Counted from the stretch's first letter, positions 1 through 12,770 are shown. The stretch is 64,000 nucleotides of DNA from Diogma glabrata (GCA_963693315.1 OY856187.1:390341949-390405948), one strand, 5' to 3'. The notes: generated by a model not told the origin, from the sequence alone. A program made the numbers and translations.

Positions 1-1568
1 GCACTTATCTTATCTTACAGCTAACCATGAAAAAATCAAATTTTGAAAAACATTATTTGATTATTCTAATTGTAGTCTTATTATACCCATTCAATGGCTC
101 AAACTACATAAATATTCTTTACATTTAAAATTGTAACATGTCTTAAAACTAAAAAGCTGAAAAAAGAACGGAAAACAGACAATATAATATAAAATATATT
201 TTCTTAAATATTAAAATCTAAAATTTTATCTAAAAAATTTGGAAGTTACAGGTGGCGAGTCTATCAGTTTGTAGATTTTTTCTTTAGCTAAGACTAAAAC
301 CTCTTAAATGCAATTCTGTATGCAGTCACAACTGTGAGATGTCAAAAAATAACTTCTTAACTTAAGGCCAGCAAACAGTGTCATCTTATGCATTACAATT
401 TAACGTTTCGTATTTTTTTATTTGAATTCTTGTATCAAAAATTATATTAATGAACGATAAAATGTCAATTATGAATTATTTGCGTTATAAAATTCATAAT
501 AATTATCTCTATTTTATTTTAGTTTGTATCAAAATGATAAAACAAAATATATATTGGTAATTATTTTAAATAAAATGGCGATTGCAGATTTCATATTTGC
601 AATATCAAAGTTATCAAAGTCTGTTTTATTTATTCAAATCAAAAATTTGGATAGAAATTTGCGAGTTTTTATAATAAAAAAAATACTCAAAAAATGCTTT
701 TGAAAAAACAATAGTTTTTGTTAAAATAATATAAAATTGTGTAATTGTTTTTAATAATTCATTTGATTGGCAAACAACCGCTGTCAAAGTTTTTATTGTA
801 AAATTTTCGGAACTTTAACAAATGCTATGTAGCAAGCATTTGTTTTTAGAAAATTTTTGGTAGGTGCAGATAGATTGTTAGCAAACGTTGGTGAACATTA
901 GTAAATGTTTGTTGTTCGTGTTCGTGCAGTAGTGACTATGTAGCTTTCACTCTGAAGTTATTCACTATAATGTGAAAATAAAAATCTACAATAGAACTTT
1001 TTCCCCGAAAAATTGTACAGCTGTTGTAATCAGCTAGTTTATATTTCGAAAACGCAAAATAATTGGTTTTCTTGCAAATAAAGATTGTTTTTAGGTCATA
1101 TTTTGTTGTCTTTTTAGAGGTTTTTAGATTCTGTTCGTTTGCCAGATGTTTGGTTTCTGAGAAGTATTAGGTTTCTGAGAAAACAAACGCGAAAACTCTT
1201 TGAAGGCAGACAGTTTCTTCCGTTTTGTTTTGTACTTCTCTCGTTTCAGATTACCTATCAAATAATGCATTGTACATTTGGGTGCCGATGGGAAATAAAT
1301 TCGACCATCGAGACTTGGCCAAACATTTTTAAGACATTTTGTTTGATTAGACATTTGCTTTTCCACAAATATTATCATTGATAAAATTAAAATAAATTAA
1401 ACATGACATGTTTAAATCCATTTCTTTCATTTGGTAGTTTTACTGCAAATTTTAGTTTGAATAGATAAATGATATGTTTTTACTATAACAGTATTCAATT
1501 TGCTAGACAAAACGTATCATTTTTTGGTTTTGTAATTTTACGTTGTGTATTAAACCCGAATAAGAAAC
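1..1568. other. AT-rich non-coding sequence
   Basis: No convincing exon, repeat or RNA gene is seen. It was searched by eye for the missing exons 1-3 of peroxidase gene A and nothing similar was found. It may be intronic or intergenic sequence upstream of gene A. Short open frames near 1124-1381 lie on both strands and have no recognisable motif. Confidence 0.5.
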
Positions 1569-1711
1569 TGTCAGAATTATATTAAATTATCAAGATAAAA
1601 AACTAAACATCGAAACTGTACTGACTAATTTAATAAAAATGCACACCGCGGCGCTCGTGTCATCTATTGTTGAAGACATATAACTTTTACAATTAATTCA
1701 GCTACTTGACA
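1569..1711 (-). repeat. 3' LTR of the gypsy element
   Basis: This 143 bp copy is about 97% identical to 6644-6787. Relative to the element's minus-strand coding direction it is the 3' LTR. Confidence 0.88.
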
Positions 1712-1877
1712 CTCGGACTACCCTGACCTGGATTGTCCCCAATCCAATCGTTCTCAACCTTACTTAGTTCATCCTCGTTGTCAACCAGATCCGGTGGTTA
1801 TTCAATCATCTTCATTCGCTTAGCGGCTTGCACACCTCGATATCGTCTCTTGCCCTTTTCCTCATGCATTCTTTCTA

Positions 1878-2770
1878 CTATATAACGATCCCCATGAAGT
1901 ACCTGAGTAACCGTACAGGGCCCCCTATATTTTGGCTGAAGCTTCGACTATCTCCCGTGGAAACTGCTTCGCATCTAACCATTACATAATCACCAACCTT
2001 ATATTCGGTAGGTCTTTGATGCTTTTCATCGAAACGGACCTTCTGATTTGACTGTTCGGTTTGTATTCTGTTGGTCACGACTTTGTTTAATTCTTGACGT
2101 GCAAGTGTACTCAACACATTGAATTTGTGAGTTGCCAGCATTAATTTATTTCCTCCAATCGGCCTTGGACTGAATCCAAAAGCTAAAGTTTGTGGAGTTT
2201 CCTTAGTGGTCGAATGTTCTGAACTATTTATGGCCCACTGAAGTGACGTTAGTAGCTGATCCCAATTTGTACCGGCTTCTTCTACAGAATTTGACAGTAT
2301 ACCAATAAGGGTTAATGAAACGCTCGGCTCGGCTATATCCATTAAAACGCTCGGCTTGTCCATTCGCGCGATGCATAGCTGTCGCCACTGCATGATGTTC
2401 AATGTCATTGTGATTGCAAAATTCAGCGAACGATCCAGAAGTAAAAGCGGTACCTCGATCGGTAATAATGCGAGTCGGCACTCCAAAGTATTTCGCTAAC
2501 TCTTCAATTGCATTTATAACAGGTTTAGACGAAGTACCTTTCACGGCTTTCAACATGGTGTACTTTGTGAGCCCGTCAACGATCATCACCAAGTGTAAAT
2601 CGCCCCGAGATGTTCGGCGAAAAGGACCCAGATGATCGATGTGTCAAGGTATGAAAAGGTATGGTTACTTTCTCAATTGGGTACAATATCACCTCTTTTT
2701 TTCCGCCTTTTATTTTATGATATAAACAATCCGAACAACTACGTACGTATTTATCGACAAATCGTCTCAT
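1878..2770 (-). pseudogene. Integrase of gypsy pol
   Basis: Three overlapping frames cover the domain. The zinc-binding end has RSCSDCLYHK. The DDE core has VDGLTKYTMLKAV, IITDRGTAFTSG (second Asp) and ANGQAERFN (Glu). The C-terminal part has TTKETPQTLAFGFSPR, then RPTEYKVGDYVMVR. The first catalytic Asp lies in a stretch shifted into another frame near 2640. In the family this enzyme inserts the cDNA into the genome. Frameshifts at about 2590 and 2480 disable it. Confidence 0.85.
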
Positions 2771-3145
2771 CTTTGGAAACCAGAACGACCTACGAACTGC
2801 GGATAGAGTTTTCTCAACACCAAAATGGCCATTTTCGTCATGGTACGCAACTAAAATCGGAAACCGTGCTGTTTTTGGTAAATATAAATATAGCTCTTTA
2901 TTAATATTTCGGTAAAAACATTCATTGACTATACTGTAATCGACATGGATCTGCTTCTCGGTGTCATTCGAGGGAGATTTACGTTAGATGTCTTTAATTT
3001 CTATTACATTCTGATTCTGGTCATGTGACTGTAAAACGGCCAACCAATTATCATCAGCGCTAATTCGTAATATCCTTAATGAAGCTGGTTCGACTTTAGA
3101 AGCTTTCTCCACTGGAGCTCTACTAAGTGCGTCGACATGCGACAT

Positions 3146-5080
3146 TTATTGACCAGCTCGATGAACAATCTCAAAATCAAATTCCAGCAATCTTAACCAC
3201 CAGCGACTAATTCTGGGGATAAGATGTTGTTTGGTTGCCGTAGTCCTAAGAGCATTGCAATCGGTTACTACTTTAAAAGGTTTGCCCAGTAAATACACTC
3301 GATATCGTTCCATAGACTCTACCACAGCTAGAGCTTCCAGTTCATAGCTGTGATATTTACTTTCTAGGTCGGTAGTTTGACGACTAAAGTATGCAACCGG
3401 TTTTAAGCGATTTTCTTTACTTTGTAGCAATATTCCAGCTATACCTACGCTACAGGCATCAGTATGTAACTCGTGCTCTCTTTTGGGGTCATAGTGTTAA
3501 AACCTGACTGTCACATAAGATGTTTTTTATTGACTCAAATGCATTCTGCTGAGCATCGCTCCAAACAAAGTTCTGTTCCTTTCGAGTTAATCTCGTAAGA
3601 GGTTCGGCTATGAGAGAAAATTTTGGGACAAATTTTCGAAAGAAGGAAGCGAGCCCGATGAATTGTCGTATTTCGTGTACATTCTCTGGTGTCTTAAACT
3701 GTTTCACACATCTTATTTTATCTTCCCCTGGCCGAATTCCTGCCTCCGAAACTTCATAACCCAAGAATGTAATATTTGTTTCTAAAAACCGGCATTTCTC
3801 CAGATTTAATGTTAGTCCATATTTTCGCATTATTTCTAAGAACTTAACTAACTTACTTATTCCCTCTTCAACCGTCCTACTTGGTAGAATTGCGTCATCT
3901 AAGTACACAATTGCTGTATCATCCATTTCCATTAAAATTCCATCCATAAAACGCTGAAACACTGCTGGAGCATTTGACAACCCGAAGGGCATTCTATTAA
4001 ATTCAACATGGCCTTCTGTAGTGATAAATGCTGTTAAATGTTTCGATTTTTCTGAAACCGGGACCTGATAATATCCCGAGGCTAAGTCGACAACAGTAAA
4101 ATACCTATTCCCCGACAATTTATGTAACATCTCTTCTATGGAGGGCGCATGGGATACCTTTCTTTAACTGTGATGTTATTTAGTCGTTTGTAATCTATGC
4201 AAAGCCGATTTTCGCCATTCTTTTTCAAGGCGACTACAACCGGACTAGCATATGCAGACTTTGATGGGCGTATTATCTCTAATTCGAGTAGTTTGTTAAT
4301 CTGTTCACGCACCCATTTTTGATGAGCGAAAGGGATTCGGTATGGTCGGTAATAAATGGGTTCTGTTTTGTTCACTTCGATATGAATTTAAATACCAGCT
4401 GCTCTTCCTATCTCATTAATACTTTTCGCAAAACAATCAGAAAAATTATTTATTACTGACCTTATACCTGATTTATCGATTTCCGAAAAATTTTTATTCA
4501 CATTTATGTCATTTTCAATTATCCGGAGTATGGTTAGTACTTTACTGTCCTCGCGATCTGATTTTAGTGGGCTTACTCCAGATTGTTCTCTTTCGATTTT
4601 CGTTACTGGACTATTTCCTGATCCATTTGTACTTTTCGAAATACTGTTGACTGTGACCGTTTCACTTTTTCCACTATCTCCCAATACATATTTAACACTA
4701 CCAAGGTTATAACTAGAAATCAACGGATTGGGGTTTAAATTATTATCATTTATATTCTTAAAACTATTTATAAATTCTAAATATGTTTTTCGTACGGCAC
4801 CGTTACTAGTTTTCAAATTAAAACTACTCTGTTCTTTATAAGATTGTTTAATAATTGAACTTGAATCCTTATTATCTAAGCCTATACCTAAAGTTGGGCA
4901 TTCACTACTTGAACCGTCAATATTTTCATTGCCATTTCCTAAAACTAAGGGATTGTCTTCTTTGTTAACCATTGTTATATTAATATTAAGTAATATAGAC
5001 TTTTTATCGCCTAACTCGTATTCTAAATTATTTTTTAAAATGTTTTTATGTTTTGAGATTAACTTTGTTAAATCGTTCAA
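3146..5080 (-). pseudogene. Reverse transcriptase and RNase H of gypsy pol
   Basis: The first part (5080-4388) is a low-complexity Asn/Ser-rich linker ending in DCFAKSINEIG, the usual segment just before RT. RT follows in two pieces (4375-4136, 4130-3489) split by a frameshift: LCIDYKRLNNITV, then FTVVDLASGYYQVPV, GHVEFNRMPFGLSNAPAVFQ and the catalytic box YLDD, then the thumb FLGYEVS. RNase H (3430-3146) has LKPVAYFSRQTT, YELEALAVVE and VVTDCNALR. Together they would copy element RNA into DNA. At least two frame breaks mean this copy cannot make the full polyprotein. Confidence 0.88.
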
Positions 5081-5299
5081 AAAATATTTTGTTTCACCGT
5101 CGACGGTCGGTCAATCTGTTTTCGTTTCATTTTCCCCAGCACTACTCCTTATTGATTCAATTAGAAACCGCTCATTTGTGATTGTAACTTTAATATGTGG
5201 TTGGTCAAGGGCACTACGGCCTATTATTATTGGATCTTCCTGATCCGTTTCGTTTACCACTAAAATTTCCACATCAAATTTTATATCATCAATGATTAA

Positions 5300-5632
5300 T
5301 TACCCGTTATTTTTGCCGATAGACTGGGTACGACCTCCGAATCCCCGGAGGGGTCGAACGAAAGGGCAAAATTCAAAACCTATCATATTTGCCGCGTCTT
5401 TTCTTATTGTAACGCAATCACTACCATTGTCCAAATAGCCAACTAATTGTTTCCCGTTTAAAAACACATGCTTGTAATATTTATTCGGCAATTGCAATAT
5501 TTTGAACTGAGACTCTACATTTGTGTCATATTTACTATATTTTTGTTCAACGTTAGCACCAGCCTTATTTCGCCACATTCGTGGTTTTAAGCAATTCCTT
5601 GGAATTGACCAGGTTCTCTGCAATTGTAGCAT
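5300..5632 (-). pseudogene. Aspartic protease segment of gypsy pol
   Basis: The core reads GYLDNGSDCVTI, matching the retropepsin active-site loop, with DNG where DTG or DSG is usual. A second hallmark, RPLRGFGG, follows about 40 residues later. In the family this enzyme cleaves the Gag-Pol polyprotein. The Asn in the catalytic triplet would need only one base change from a DSG codon and probably inactivates the enzyme. The frame overlaps the end of gag, as expected for a -1 or +1 arrangement. Confidence 0.75.
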
Positions 5633-6443
5633 ATTATTGGATCAGGTGAACGAACGTTATTGTCTGTACGCGGAGGTTTAGTCTCGGTTGGCGTTGAATT
5701 TTTTGACATACTTTCGTAAAACTTAAAATGTCGTAGAACGCTTTCTGAATTAGTATGGGGTGTGGCAGCCATAATTTGGCCCACTGGAAGATGTTCGATT
5801 CCCCAAAGTAAATATTTTATTAATCCACTGTCACTCACTCCACCCTGTATTGCCAAGCATTTCATTTCAAAAAAATATTGATTGAAGCTTTCGTCCGTAC
5901 GTTTTTTTCTTTGTGTTAGCTTGCGGTGGACGTCCACTTCATCAAACCTTTTACTAAAACTCATTTCTAAATTACTTCGAAAATGCAAAAAAGAAGAAAA
6001 TTTTATATTTTGGAATTCGCAAGATTGCGACCACCATTTTGCGGCACCCTGTAATCTCATCGAGGCATAATCTATTGTCGATAATTCCGACCAACCATGT
6101 CGATTGCTTAAATGTTCTACACGGTCGAGCCATTGATTTACATTTACCAAATTAGTCAAATCGGGATCAAAAGATGGTATAATACGCGAAACTTCATCCG
6201 CACTCAAAGTCCGCTCATCATTTCCACGTACGCGACAACCTGAAAAAAAATCCCTTTCACGCTTCAACAAATCTTTTTCCTTCGGTAAACCGCAGGGAAA
6301 TTTACACCTGGATGACGAATCGTATCAAAATTCACAAAAGTACTTGCCTGAAATCCTGGTGGAGCACTTGTGTCAGCTATATTGTCGTCCATGTTAATTA
6401 CTGTGCTATCTTTATAAAAACGCCGCCATGTTTCATAATCCAT
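5587..6443 (-). pseudogene. gag of the gypsy element, frameshifted
   Basis: The likely start is the minus-strand ATG at 6443, giving MDYETWRRFYKD. The frame breaks near 6265 and resumes in the 5587-6270 frame. The body has the retrotransposon gag fold signature: NVNQWLDRVEHL, then AAKWW, then a basic stretch around RKLTQRKKR and DESFNQYFFEMK. A truncated zinc knuckle, CYNCREPG, lies at the C-end and continues into the protease frame. The protein would coat element RNA in cytoplasmic particles. The frameshift makes this copy unlikely to be functional. Confidence 0.8.
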
Positions 6444-6643
6444 TTTGTAATTCTGTTTGTTTTCGGGTTATCCCACTTCTGATGTAAGATTAAATAGTTT
6501 ATTAATCGAAATGCGATCCTTCACTTTATAAAAATGCTTTATTAATTTCAAGATAAAAAATGTTAGGCTCAATTACAAAACTTAAATTTAATTTGTATCG
6601 TTCTAGAAAATTCAAAATCAATTTTAGCTTCTTCTTTTTCAGC

Positions 6644-6787
6644 TGTCAGAATTATATTAAATTATCAAGAAAAAATACTAAACATCGAAACTGTACTGTA
6701 CTAATTTAATAAAAATGCACACCGCGGCGCTAGTGCCATCTATTGTTGAAGACATATAACTTTTACAATTAATTCAGCTACTTGACA
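6644..6787 (-). repeat. 5' LTR of the gypsy element
   Basis: This 144 bp copy lies upstream of gag in the coding direction. It shares the segment containing gcacaccgcggcgct with the left copy, with one substitution just after it. Confidence 0.88.
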
Positions 6788-7355
6788 ATTGTGTATTAAA
6801 CATCTTTAAAAAACTGCTGAATTTACATTTTTGATGTTTTTTTTCCGTTTATTTTACCAAAAATTTTCAACGACAGTTAAACAGTTTGTAAATTTTACAA
6901 AATTTAGCTTCATAGACATCTTTAAAACAAAACGGTCGACTTTCCTTAAATTTTTTAGAACATACAAATAATTTAATTTCACTCAAATTCACTGAAATTT
7001 CACTTATTTTTCAGGTATTTTAATTGACACAATTCATTAGATACTTTCACACTTCTTCTTAAAACTATGCTTTTTATTTCACAAAATTTCACTTTTACTG
7101 TACTGTTCATTATAAATTTCAAGCCCTTACTACTTGAATTTTTTCATATTTAAGTTTTATATTTTTGATTTTATTCAACAAACGAAAATCAACGAACTGC
7201 TTGTAAAGGTAGTTAAAAATATTTAACTAACATGTTTGTTGAAAACTGGCAATTAACAAACATGTTTGTTAAAACAATAGAAAATCAAATAACGTGTCCT
7301 TTAAATAAATTCAACAGACCATTGTTTGTTGTATTTTACCTACAATTTTTTTTCA
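6788..7355. other. Non-coding sequence between gypsy element and gene A
   Basis: AT-rich with no exon or repeat recognised. It is not alignable by eye to the corresponding part of gene B, in which exon 3 lies about 210 bp before homologous intron sequence. Exon 3 of gene A may have been lost or displaced here. Confidence 0.5.
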
Positions 7356-7700
7356 GTGTGCGAGCTTATTGGTTTTCAGATTTCTCGCTAAAAAGCTTTA
7401 GCAACCAGAAGCGGTAAATGTTAAACTGATCAACCTCGTGAAGCGATAACAGAAGCAATTACTAAGGTTTTAGGTTTTGTTTTGATTCTCACCGTCATAC
7501 TTTAGCCACAAACAAGCTAAGTGACATATCATATTAGACTATAATAAGTAGACTAGAATAACTTTGATTATTCAACTAACTTGATTATTCAACTTATTCA
7601 ACTAACTTTGCTCTTCGAAGCTTTGTACTGCTATATGTTTGCATTTTGCTCTTAAACATTTATCTCCTTTAGATTTTAAATTATTTTGTTACAATTTTAG
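7356..7700 (+). other. Intron 3 remnant of gene A
   Basis: The segments at about 7356-7460 and 7600-7700 resemble intron 3 of gene B at about 35490-35600 and 37060-37157. This includes the polypyrimidine tract and acceptor ending caattttag. Gene A was therefore duplicated with intron sequence, which is not expected of a processed copy. Confidence 0.65.
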
Positions 7701-9643
7701 CAATATACAAGATTCGAAAATCTGCTACCCACAGAAAAACTTTACCGTCAACAAGAATTTTATCAAACACATTTTCTGACAAATGTTTATCTCATGATGT
7801 ATTTTTACCGGACGCACCAAATATGGGATCGATAATGTTTGGCCAGCTTGTTTCACATGACGTATCTTTTCGAAACACTATACAGAGACATGACATTGGA
7901 TCACGAGTTCAATGTTGCAATTCAGATTTTTCTGGTCCTCATCCAAAGCGGCTATTGCATCCATTATGTAATCCAATCGAAATTCCGAAAAATGATTCGT
8001 TTTTCCAAAAATATAACATTAGATGCATGAACTTCCTGCGCGGACAAGATGCGTTTGATAACGATTGTGTTCTCAGTTCAAAAAAACAGGTAACTAAATA
8101 TTAATATTTCAATATGGCTTAAAAACCAATTTAAAGGTGGTGATTTTGTAAAATTATTTCAACATTCAATATTTATTTTAGTTGAATTTAGGTACAAGTA
8201 TGTTGGATTTATCGAATATATACGGGAACTCGCTTGAAGAATCATTAAGATTGAGAGCTATGGAATGCGGAAAACTGAAAACAAACAAAAATGGCTTCTT
8301 TCCTCAGGATAAGGATGGAAATTATTTTACAGGCGATCCCCGTTTCGTTCAATCACCAATAACATCGCTCTTTCAAATCTTGTTCCTCAAAGAACATAAT
8401 CGTATTTGTGATATTATAAAGGAATATAAACCTAATTTATCTGATGAACTAATATATCAAGAAGCTAGACGATATGTAATTGCAGAGTATCAACATATAT
8501 TTTTATATGAATGGTGGCCAATTTTTTCAAGTTCGTCACTCAAGAAAATTGCACGCTCATAAAAATCTTGTTTAAACAAAAATTAAATTTATTTTAATAG
8601 ATGGGGTAGGACGACCAAAGATATTTGATGTATTAGATATAAAGATTAAAGGTACAGCAACCATGATTGAAGCATCATCAGGTAGTTTACGTCTACTACA
8701 CTATCTTACTCCTCAATTTGTTGAACTGTATGATGAAGGTTTGTATAGATGTGCAATTACTTAAAAGTAAAGACTAACCTTTGTTTTTTTTAGATGGAAA
8801 TAAAATTTCACAAGCCGCACTATCCGATACGTTTCTTAATCCTAGCTTATTATTTTCTAACTACAACGATTTAGTCCGGGGATTATTTAATCAGAAAATT
8901 AATTTTAACGGGTGTTCGGATGAGGTAATGGCTATCTGAAAATACGACTAATTTTGTCTTTATTTTACCATCCATTTTGCAGCTGAGAAATAAATTATTC
9001 AAAAATGTCAATGGTTTTGGTTTCGATTTGATGGCCATCGATATTTCTAGAGGAAGAGATTTTGGTATGCAGCCATATTATAAATATGCAGAGCTATGTC
9101 TTTTTAAAATTATAAAAGATTTCGATGATTTAGCTCCAGAAATTTCAGACAAAGTAAGATCCTAAATTTTTAACCCAATTATTATGAATTTAAATTGATT
9201 GATTTTAATTTTCAGGATATTATTAAATTAAGAGAAATTTATGATTCAGTTAAGGATATTGATTTATACGTTGCTCTTGAACTCGAGAAAGCTTCTAGTA
9301 GACATAAATTTGGTCCAACAGCAAATTGTATAAATGCTGAACAATTCTTCCGTTACACTACAAAAGATTCATTTTTCTACGAAAATAAAAAAAATCCATA
9401 TCCGTTTTCTAAAGGTATTTATTTCCAATAAAATATATTCAATTCAGATCTGTTCATATATACTTATTGTTTTTAGGTCAATTAAAACAAATCCGTAAAG
9501 CAAGTTTTGCAAGACTTTTGTGTGATAACTCGAACATCGAAATGGTTCCTAGAAATGCATTTTTCCCCCCTTGCAATGATAATCCTAAAGTATTGTGTTC
9601 AAAAATTCCATCTGTAGAAGTGGTTGATATTTTAGATTATTAA
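7701..9643 (+). CDS. Heme peroxidase gene A, exons 4-10 (5' part not found)
   Basis: Seven exons join in frame with GT-AG introns: 7701-8089, 8182-8530, 8601-8738, 8794-8924, 8983-9153, 9216-9414, 9477-9643 (TAA). The product is an animal heme peroxidase (peroxidasin/chorion peroxidase class), which would oxidise substrates with H2O2, probably outside the cell. Visible motifs are GQLVSHD (distal Gln and His), TSMLDLSNIYG (calcium loop), GDPRFVQSP (catalytic Arg), LKEHNRI, YQEARRYVIAEYQHI, LRLLHYL (proximal His), AIDISRGRDFG and FGPTANC. By myeloperoxidase numbering, Asp94 is Ser, Glu242 is Gln and Asn421 is Tyr. The seven exons are intact. Exons 1-3, including any signal peptide, are not in the upstream 7.7 kb. 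They may lie outside the window or be lost, so this is either a 3' part of a live gene or a 5'-truncated copy. Confidence 0.9.
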
Positions 9644-9672
9644 AATTCATATACATATTTCAAAAAATTTAA

Positions 9673-9678
9673 AATAAA
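9673..9678 (+). terminator. Polyadenylation signal of gene A
   Basis: AATAAA lies 30 bp after the stop codon. Gene B has the same hexamer at a similar distance. Confidence 0.55.
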
Positions 9679-9739
9679 TTTAAAAAAAACAAATTTTTAA
9701 AAACTGGAAGGAATTTAATTTGAAAAAATAAATAATCGA

Positions 9740-10260
9740 GTTGTTTTTCGTAAATAGAAAGCTCTGATCGTCAGCTGTCTTGAAAACATTCCAGTGTCAC
9801 AACTGTTACATGTCAACCTTTGATTGATATACCGCCTAGTAATTTCTACCGGATATCTATTTATAAATGGTAAGTATTAAGAGCTATCATATATAGCTAG
9901 TCGTACGGCTATAAGATATACGGCTATAGTTAAATCCCTTAAAAAATTTTCTTTAGCATTGACCAAACAAAAGTCGGCGTATGGTTAGTAAAACTATAAT
10001 AGTCGTTAGAAACGAAATTAAAGATCACGTAAAATATATGGAATGTCTTCACTCTTAACCTTGCCGATGTCGAAAGTTTTTTTACAAAGACGGTAAGGTT
10101 TAATACATATGAAACTGCTTTGAAGAGAATTTCACATCTTAGATATGGTAAATGGCGTTTTTAAGCTATTTTCTGTTCAATAGTGGTAATCTCTCTCATT
10201 CTATTTAAACAGATCATCTGATCCTAGGTTTACTTGGTAATTACAAAAAAGTAGTCCTCA
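9740..10260. repeat. Duplicated 3' flank of gene A (paralogous to 40640-41190)
   Basis: This segment aligns with the flank of gene B over about 0.5 kb. Shared landmarks are aaaacattccagtgtcac, ctaccggatatct and tttacttggtaattac. It marks the 3' extent of the tandem segmental duplication. No coding potential is seen. Confidence 0.75.
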
Positions 10261-12770
10261 TTTCCTTGCACCCCTTGCTGAAGTCAAGTCTAGGGTCTTT
10301 TTTGAATTATTACTGGTAAATGATCTCTTTGGAATAGGTTGAGATGAAGAAAAAACTTTGTTTACGTTTTTATTTAACCTAACTGAAGATATAGGTTGGT
10401 AATATCAAAAAATATTGGCTTATATCTTTATTTATTCTTTATCCAAAAAAACAAACAAATAAAAAAATATTTTGCCACTGGGTTCAAGGTAAGATTAAGC
10501 GACTTTTAGGCTAGTGATTATGTATTTTATCTATTACGATTATGTAAAATAAGAAGTGGAGTTTTTTCAAAGAAACTTCTAACCATACTTTCGAATTAAA
10601 AAAATTCCAACTACTTCCTTACTTACTTGAGTTTAATTAATCTCAAAAATCACCAATTATATAAATATGATTTATTATCGTCATAGTTACTTCCAAAAAA
10701 GGAAAAACACATTTAAATTTGTATAAATAAAATTTTTTTCAACCTTTCAATTCATAGTTTCAATTTACAATAATTTAATATTTCGCATAATTCAATCAAA
10801 ATATTTATTATTTGTTGTCATAGTTATACAATTTGTTTGAAAAAATAACAAAAATGAATACATAATTTACTTTGTCTGTCGTCGTAAAAAGGGATAAAAA
10901 ATGGCGTAAAAAAAGTAAGACTTAAACCTTCTCACTAGCGGCAGTGAAGTTCAATTTTACAGCCGTGTTCGAAAAACCTATTGTTTTGATTTTTTTACAT
11001 TTGAATTGAATAAAAAAGAAACGAAAGAGTTGGGGGTGTGATTTTCAGGGTCACACCAAAAACTTCCCGTTAAAGTTAAATTAAACAGTTAAAAAATGCA
11101 TATGATGACATAAAACATCAACAATTATTATTATTATATTTTTTCTTCGTTACTCCTTCCAATTTTAATTATATCTACTATCACTATATAATGTTAGTAG
11201 TGTAAGCTGTTCTAATCCAACCCAGATTAATAAAACTGACGCCAAATAGATATCGTTATAGTCCAAATAAGATTAGTTGATAGATTAGATTAGGTAGGGA
11301 TCGACAAGGTCATTAGGTAGGGATCGGTCAAGGTCAAGATGCATACGCTGGTTGCATCACTAGTTTAGTTCTAAATGCTAGCAAAATGATAGGTCAATGA
11401 CCTTTGTAGTATTATTCATTCTCGTGAAATTTTAATCAGATGATTTTCAGTTTTTTTGAAACCATAATTAAGCAAATGAACCGATGTTAGTAGAAAATAA
11501 CTGTGCTATAAGTTACGTCAAAATACTGTAGTGAGGTGCTTCTTCATTGGCGAACCAATGAAGCGCATAGCAGGCTGCGTACCTAGTGAGATTTATAACG
11601 CCGAATCGACTAGCTTTCAGCCTTCGTGGATTTTATAAAAATACTCCTGCTCCTTCAACACAAATACAGAAATGTACGCAGATTACGTGATCAGACAGAA
11701 ATGGAAAGAAGACAAGTGAACAAATGAGACTCTGGCGACCCCTTTTGCGAAAGACCCGCGATCAGCATGTTCAACCCCCCACATTCACCCCATACGCTCA
11801 CACTCTCACACCTCATACACGCTCGCACCCTCCCACGCATGCCCAATATCAACCATATCCATATCCATGCCCACATTCAAACACACTCGCAACAAATCAC
11901 TAGGTATATTTTTTTTCTATTTTTAGTAAAGGTAATAGGTTATTATTCACGTTGAATTTTGTTATCGTCATAATTAATTTAAATGTATAAACATTACGCA
12001 AATTTGTGTATTTTGGTATCATTTTGATGGAGATAATCTAGTAAGAAAATATTATTTAGATATCTCCAATATTGAATAAACATAATATAATTAAGTTAAA
12101 CCCCAAACGAATGTATTTCTGTTGTTAGTGATTCATTTCTTACTTATCTTCAATAAGGCGCAATTTGGAGAAATGCAGAAGAATATTGCACGTTTAATTA
12201 TTTGCTCAAGATCATCTGACAAAATTATTGAAAATCACCTAACGTAAACTGCGGAGTTAATGTCCTCGTCACCCTGATTGCATCTCCAATTAATTTAGAC
12301 GGATAGATTATTCGCCGTCTTCTCCGTTTTAGGTAATCATTATAACGCAGAGGTTTGACAAGAAGGCCTACCCTCTAGAATATTTGACGATCAACATTCA
12401 CGTTTCAAGACTTCAGGTTCGGTTGCTTGACCCTCATCCATAATGTTCGGTAAATGCAATAAAATAAGGAAATTTTATTCACCCAGCATGCATCTCATGA
12501 ACCCACCCTAAATACATACATACATACATACATACACCCACTCACGCTCATTCACACCTTTAATGTAAAAGAATAGCAAAAAAAACACTCACCACATGGT
12601 TATATCCAGACCGTCCGCCCTATCTTATGGTTCAGCTCTCCATCATCGGTGCATCTCCCAGTACAAAAATTTTATCCAACACAGGCTGCAGGCCAGAGAA
12701 TATTGATGACACGTTTATATATAGTTGAGATGATCAGCGCAATTGGCGTTACTCGAAAGCACTAGTCCAC
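10261..12770. other. Non-coding sequence with low-complexity patches
   Basis: No exon is recognised. A CA/C-rich low-complexity patch lies at about 11775-11890, and a short (TACA)n run at about 12515-12537. The rest is AT-rich unique-looking sequence. Confidence 0.5.

Larger units (their letters stand above)
1569..6787 (-). mobile_element. Ty3/gypsy LTR retrotransposon, decayed
   Basis: A 5.2 kb element bounded by direct repeats of 143 and 144 bp at 1569-1711 and 6644-6787. Each repeat begins TG and ends CA, and they differ by about 4 substitutions and one indel, so the insertion is fairly young. Gag, protease, RT, RNase H and integrase lie in that order on the minus strand, so the 5' LTR is the right-hand one. 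Integrase downstream of RNase H places it in Ty3/gypsy. All reading frames are interrupted by stops or frameshifts. No standard tRNA primer site is visible next to the 5' LTR. It lies 0.9 kb upstream of the first visible exon of gene A, probably in an intron or the 5' flank. Confidence 0.93.

Noticed and set aside
1124..1381. Overlapping open frames on both strands
   Set aside because: They are mutually antisense, lack motifs, and are not alignable to peroxidase exons 1-3.
8531..8562. Exon 5 of gene A read through to a stop (SSLKKIARS)
   Set aside because: The GT donor at 8531 keeps frame with exon 6, and the following 70 bp are a conserved intron in gene B as well.
11775..11955. CA/C-rich stretch considered as a coding exon
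   Set aside because: It reads as low-complexity (His/Thr/Ser/Pro) in all frames, with no splice-site support.
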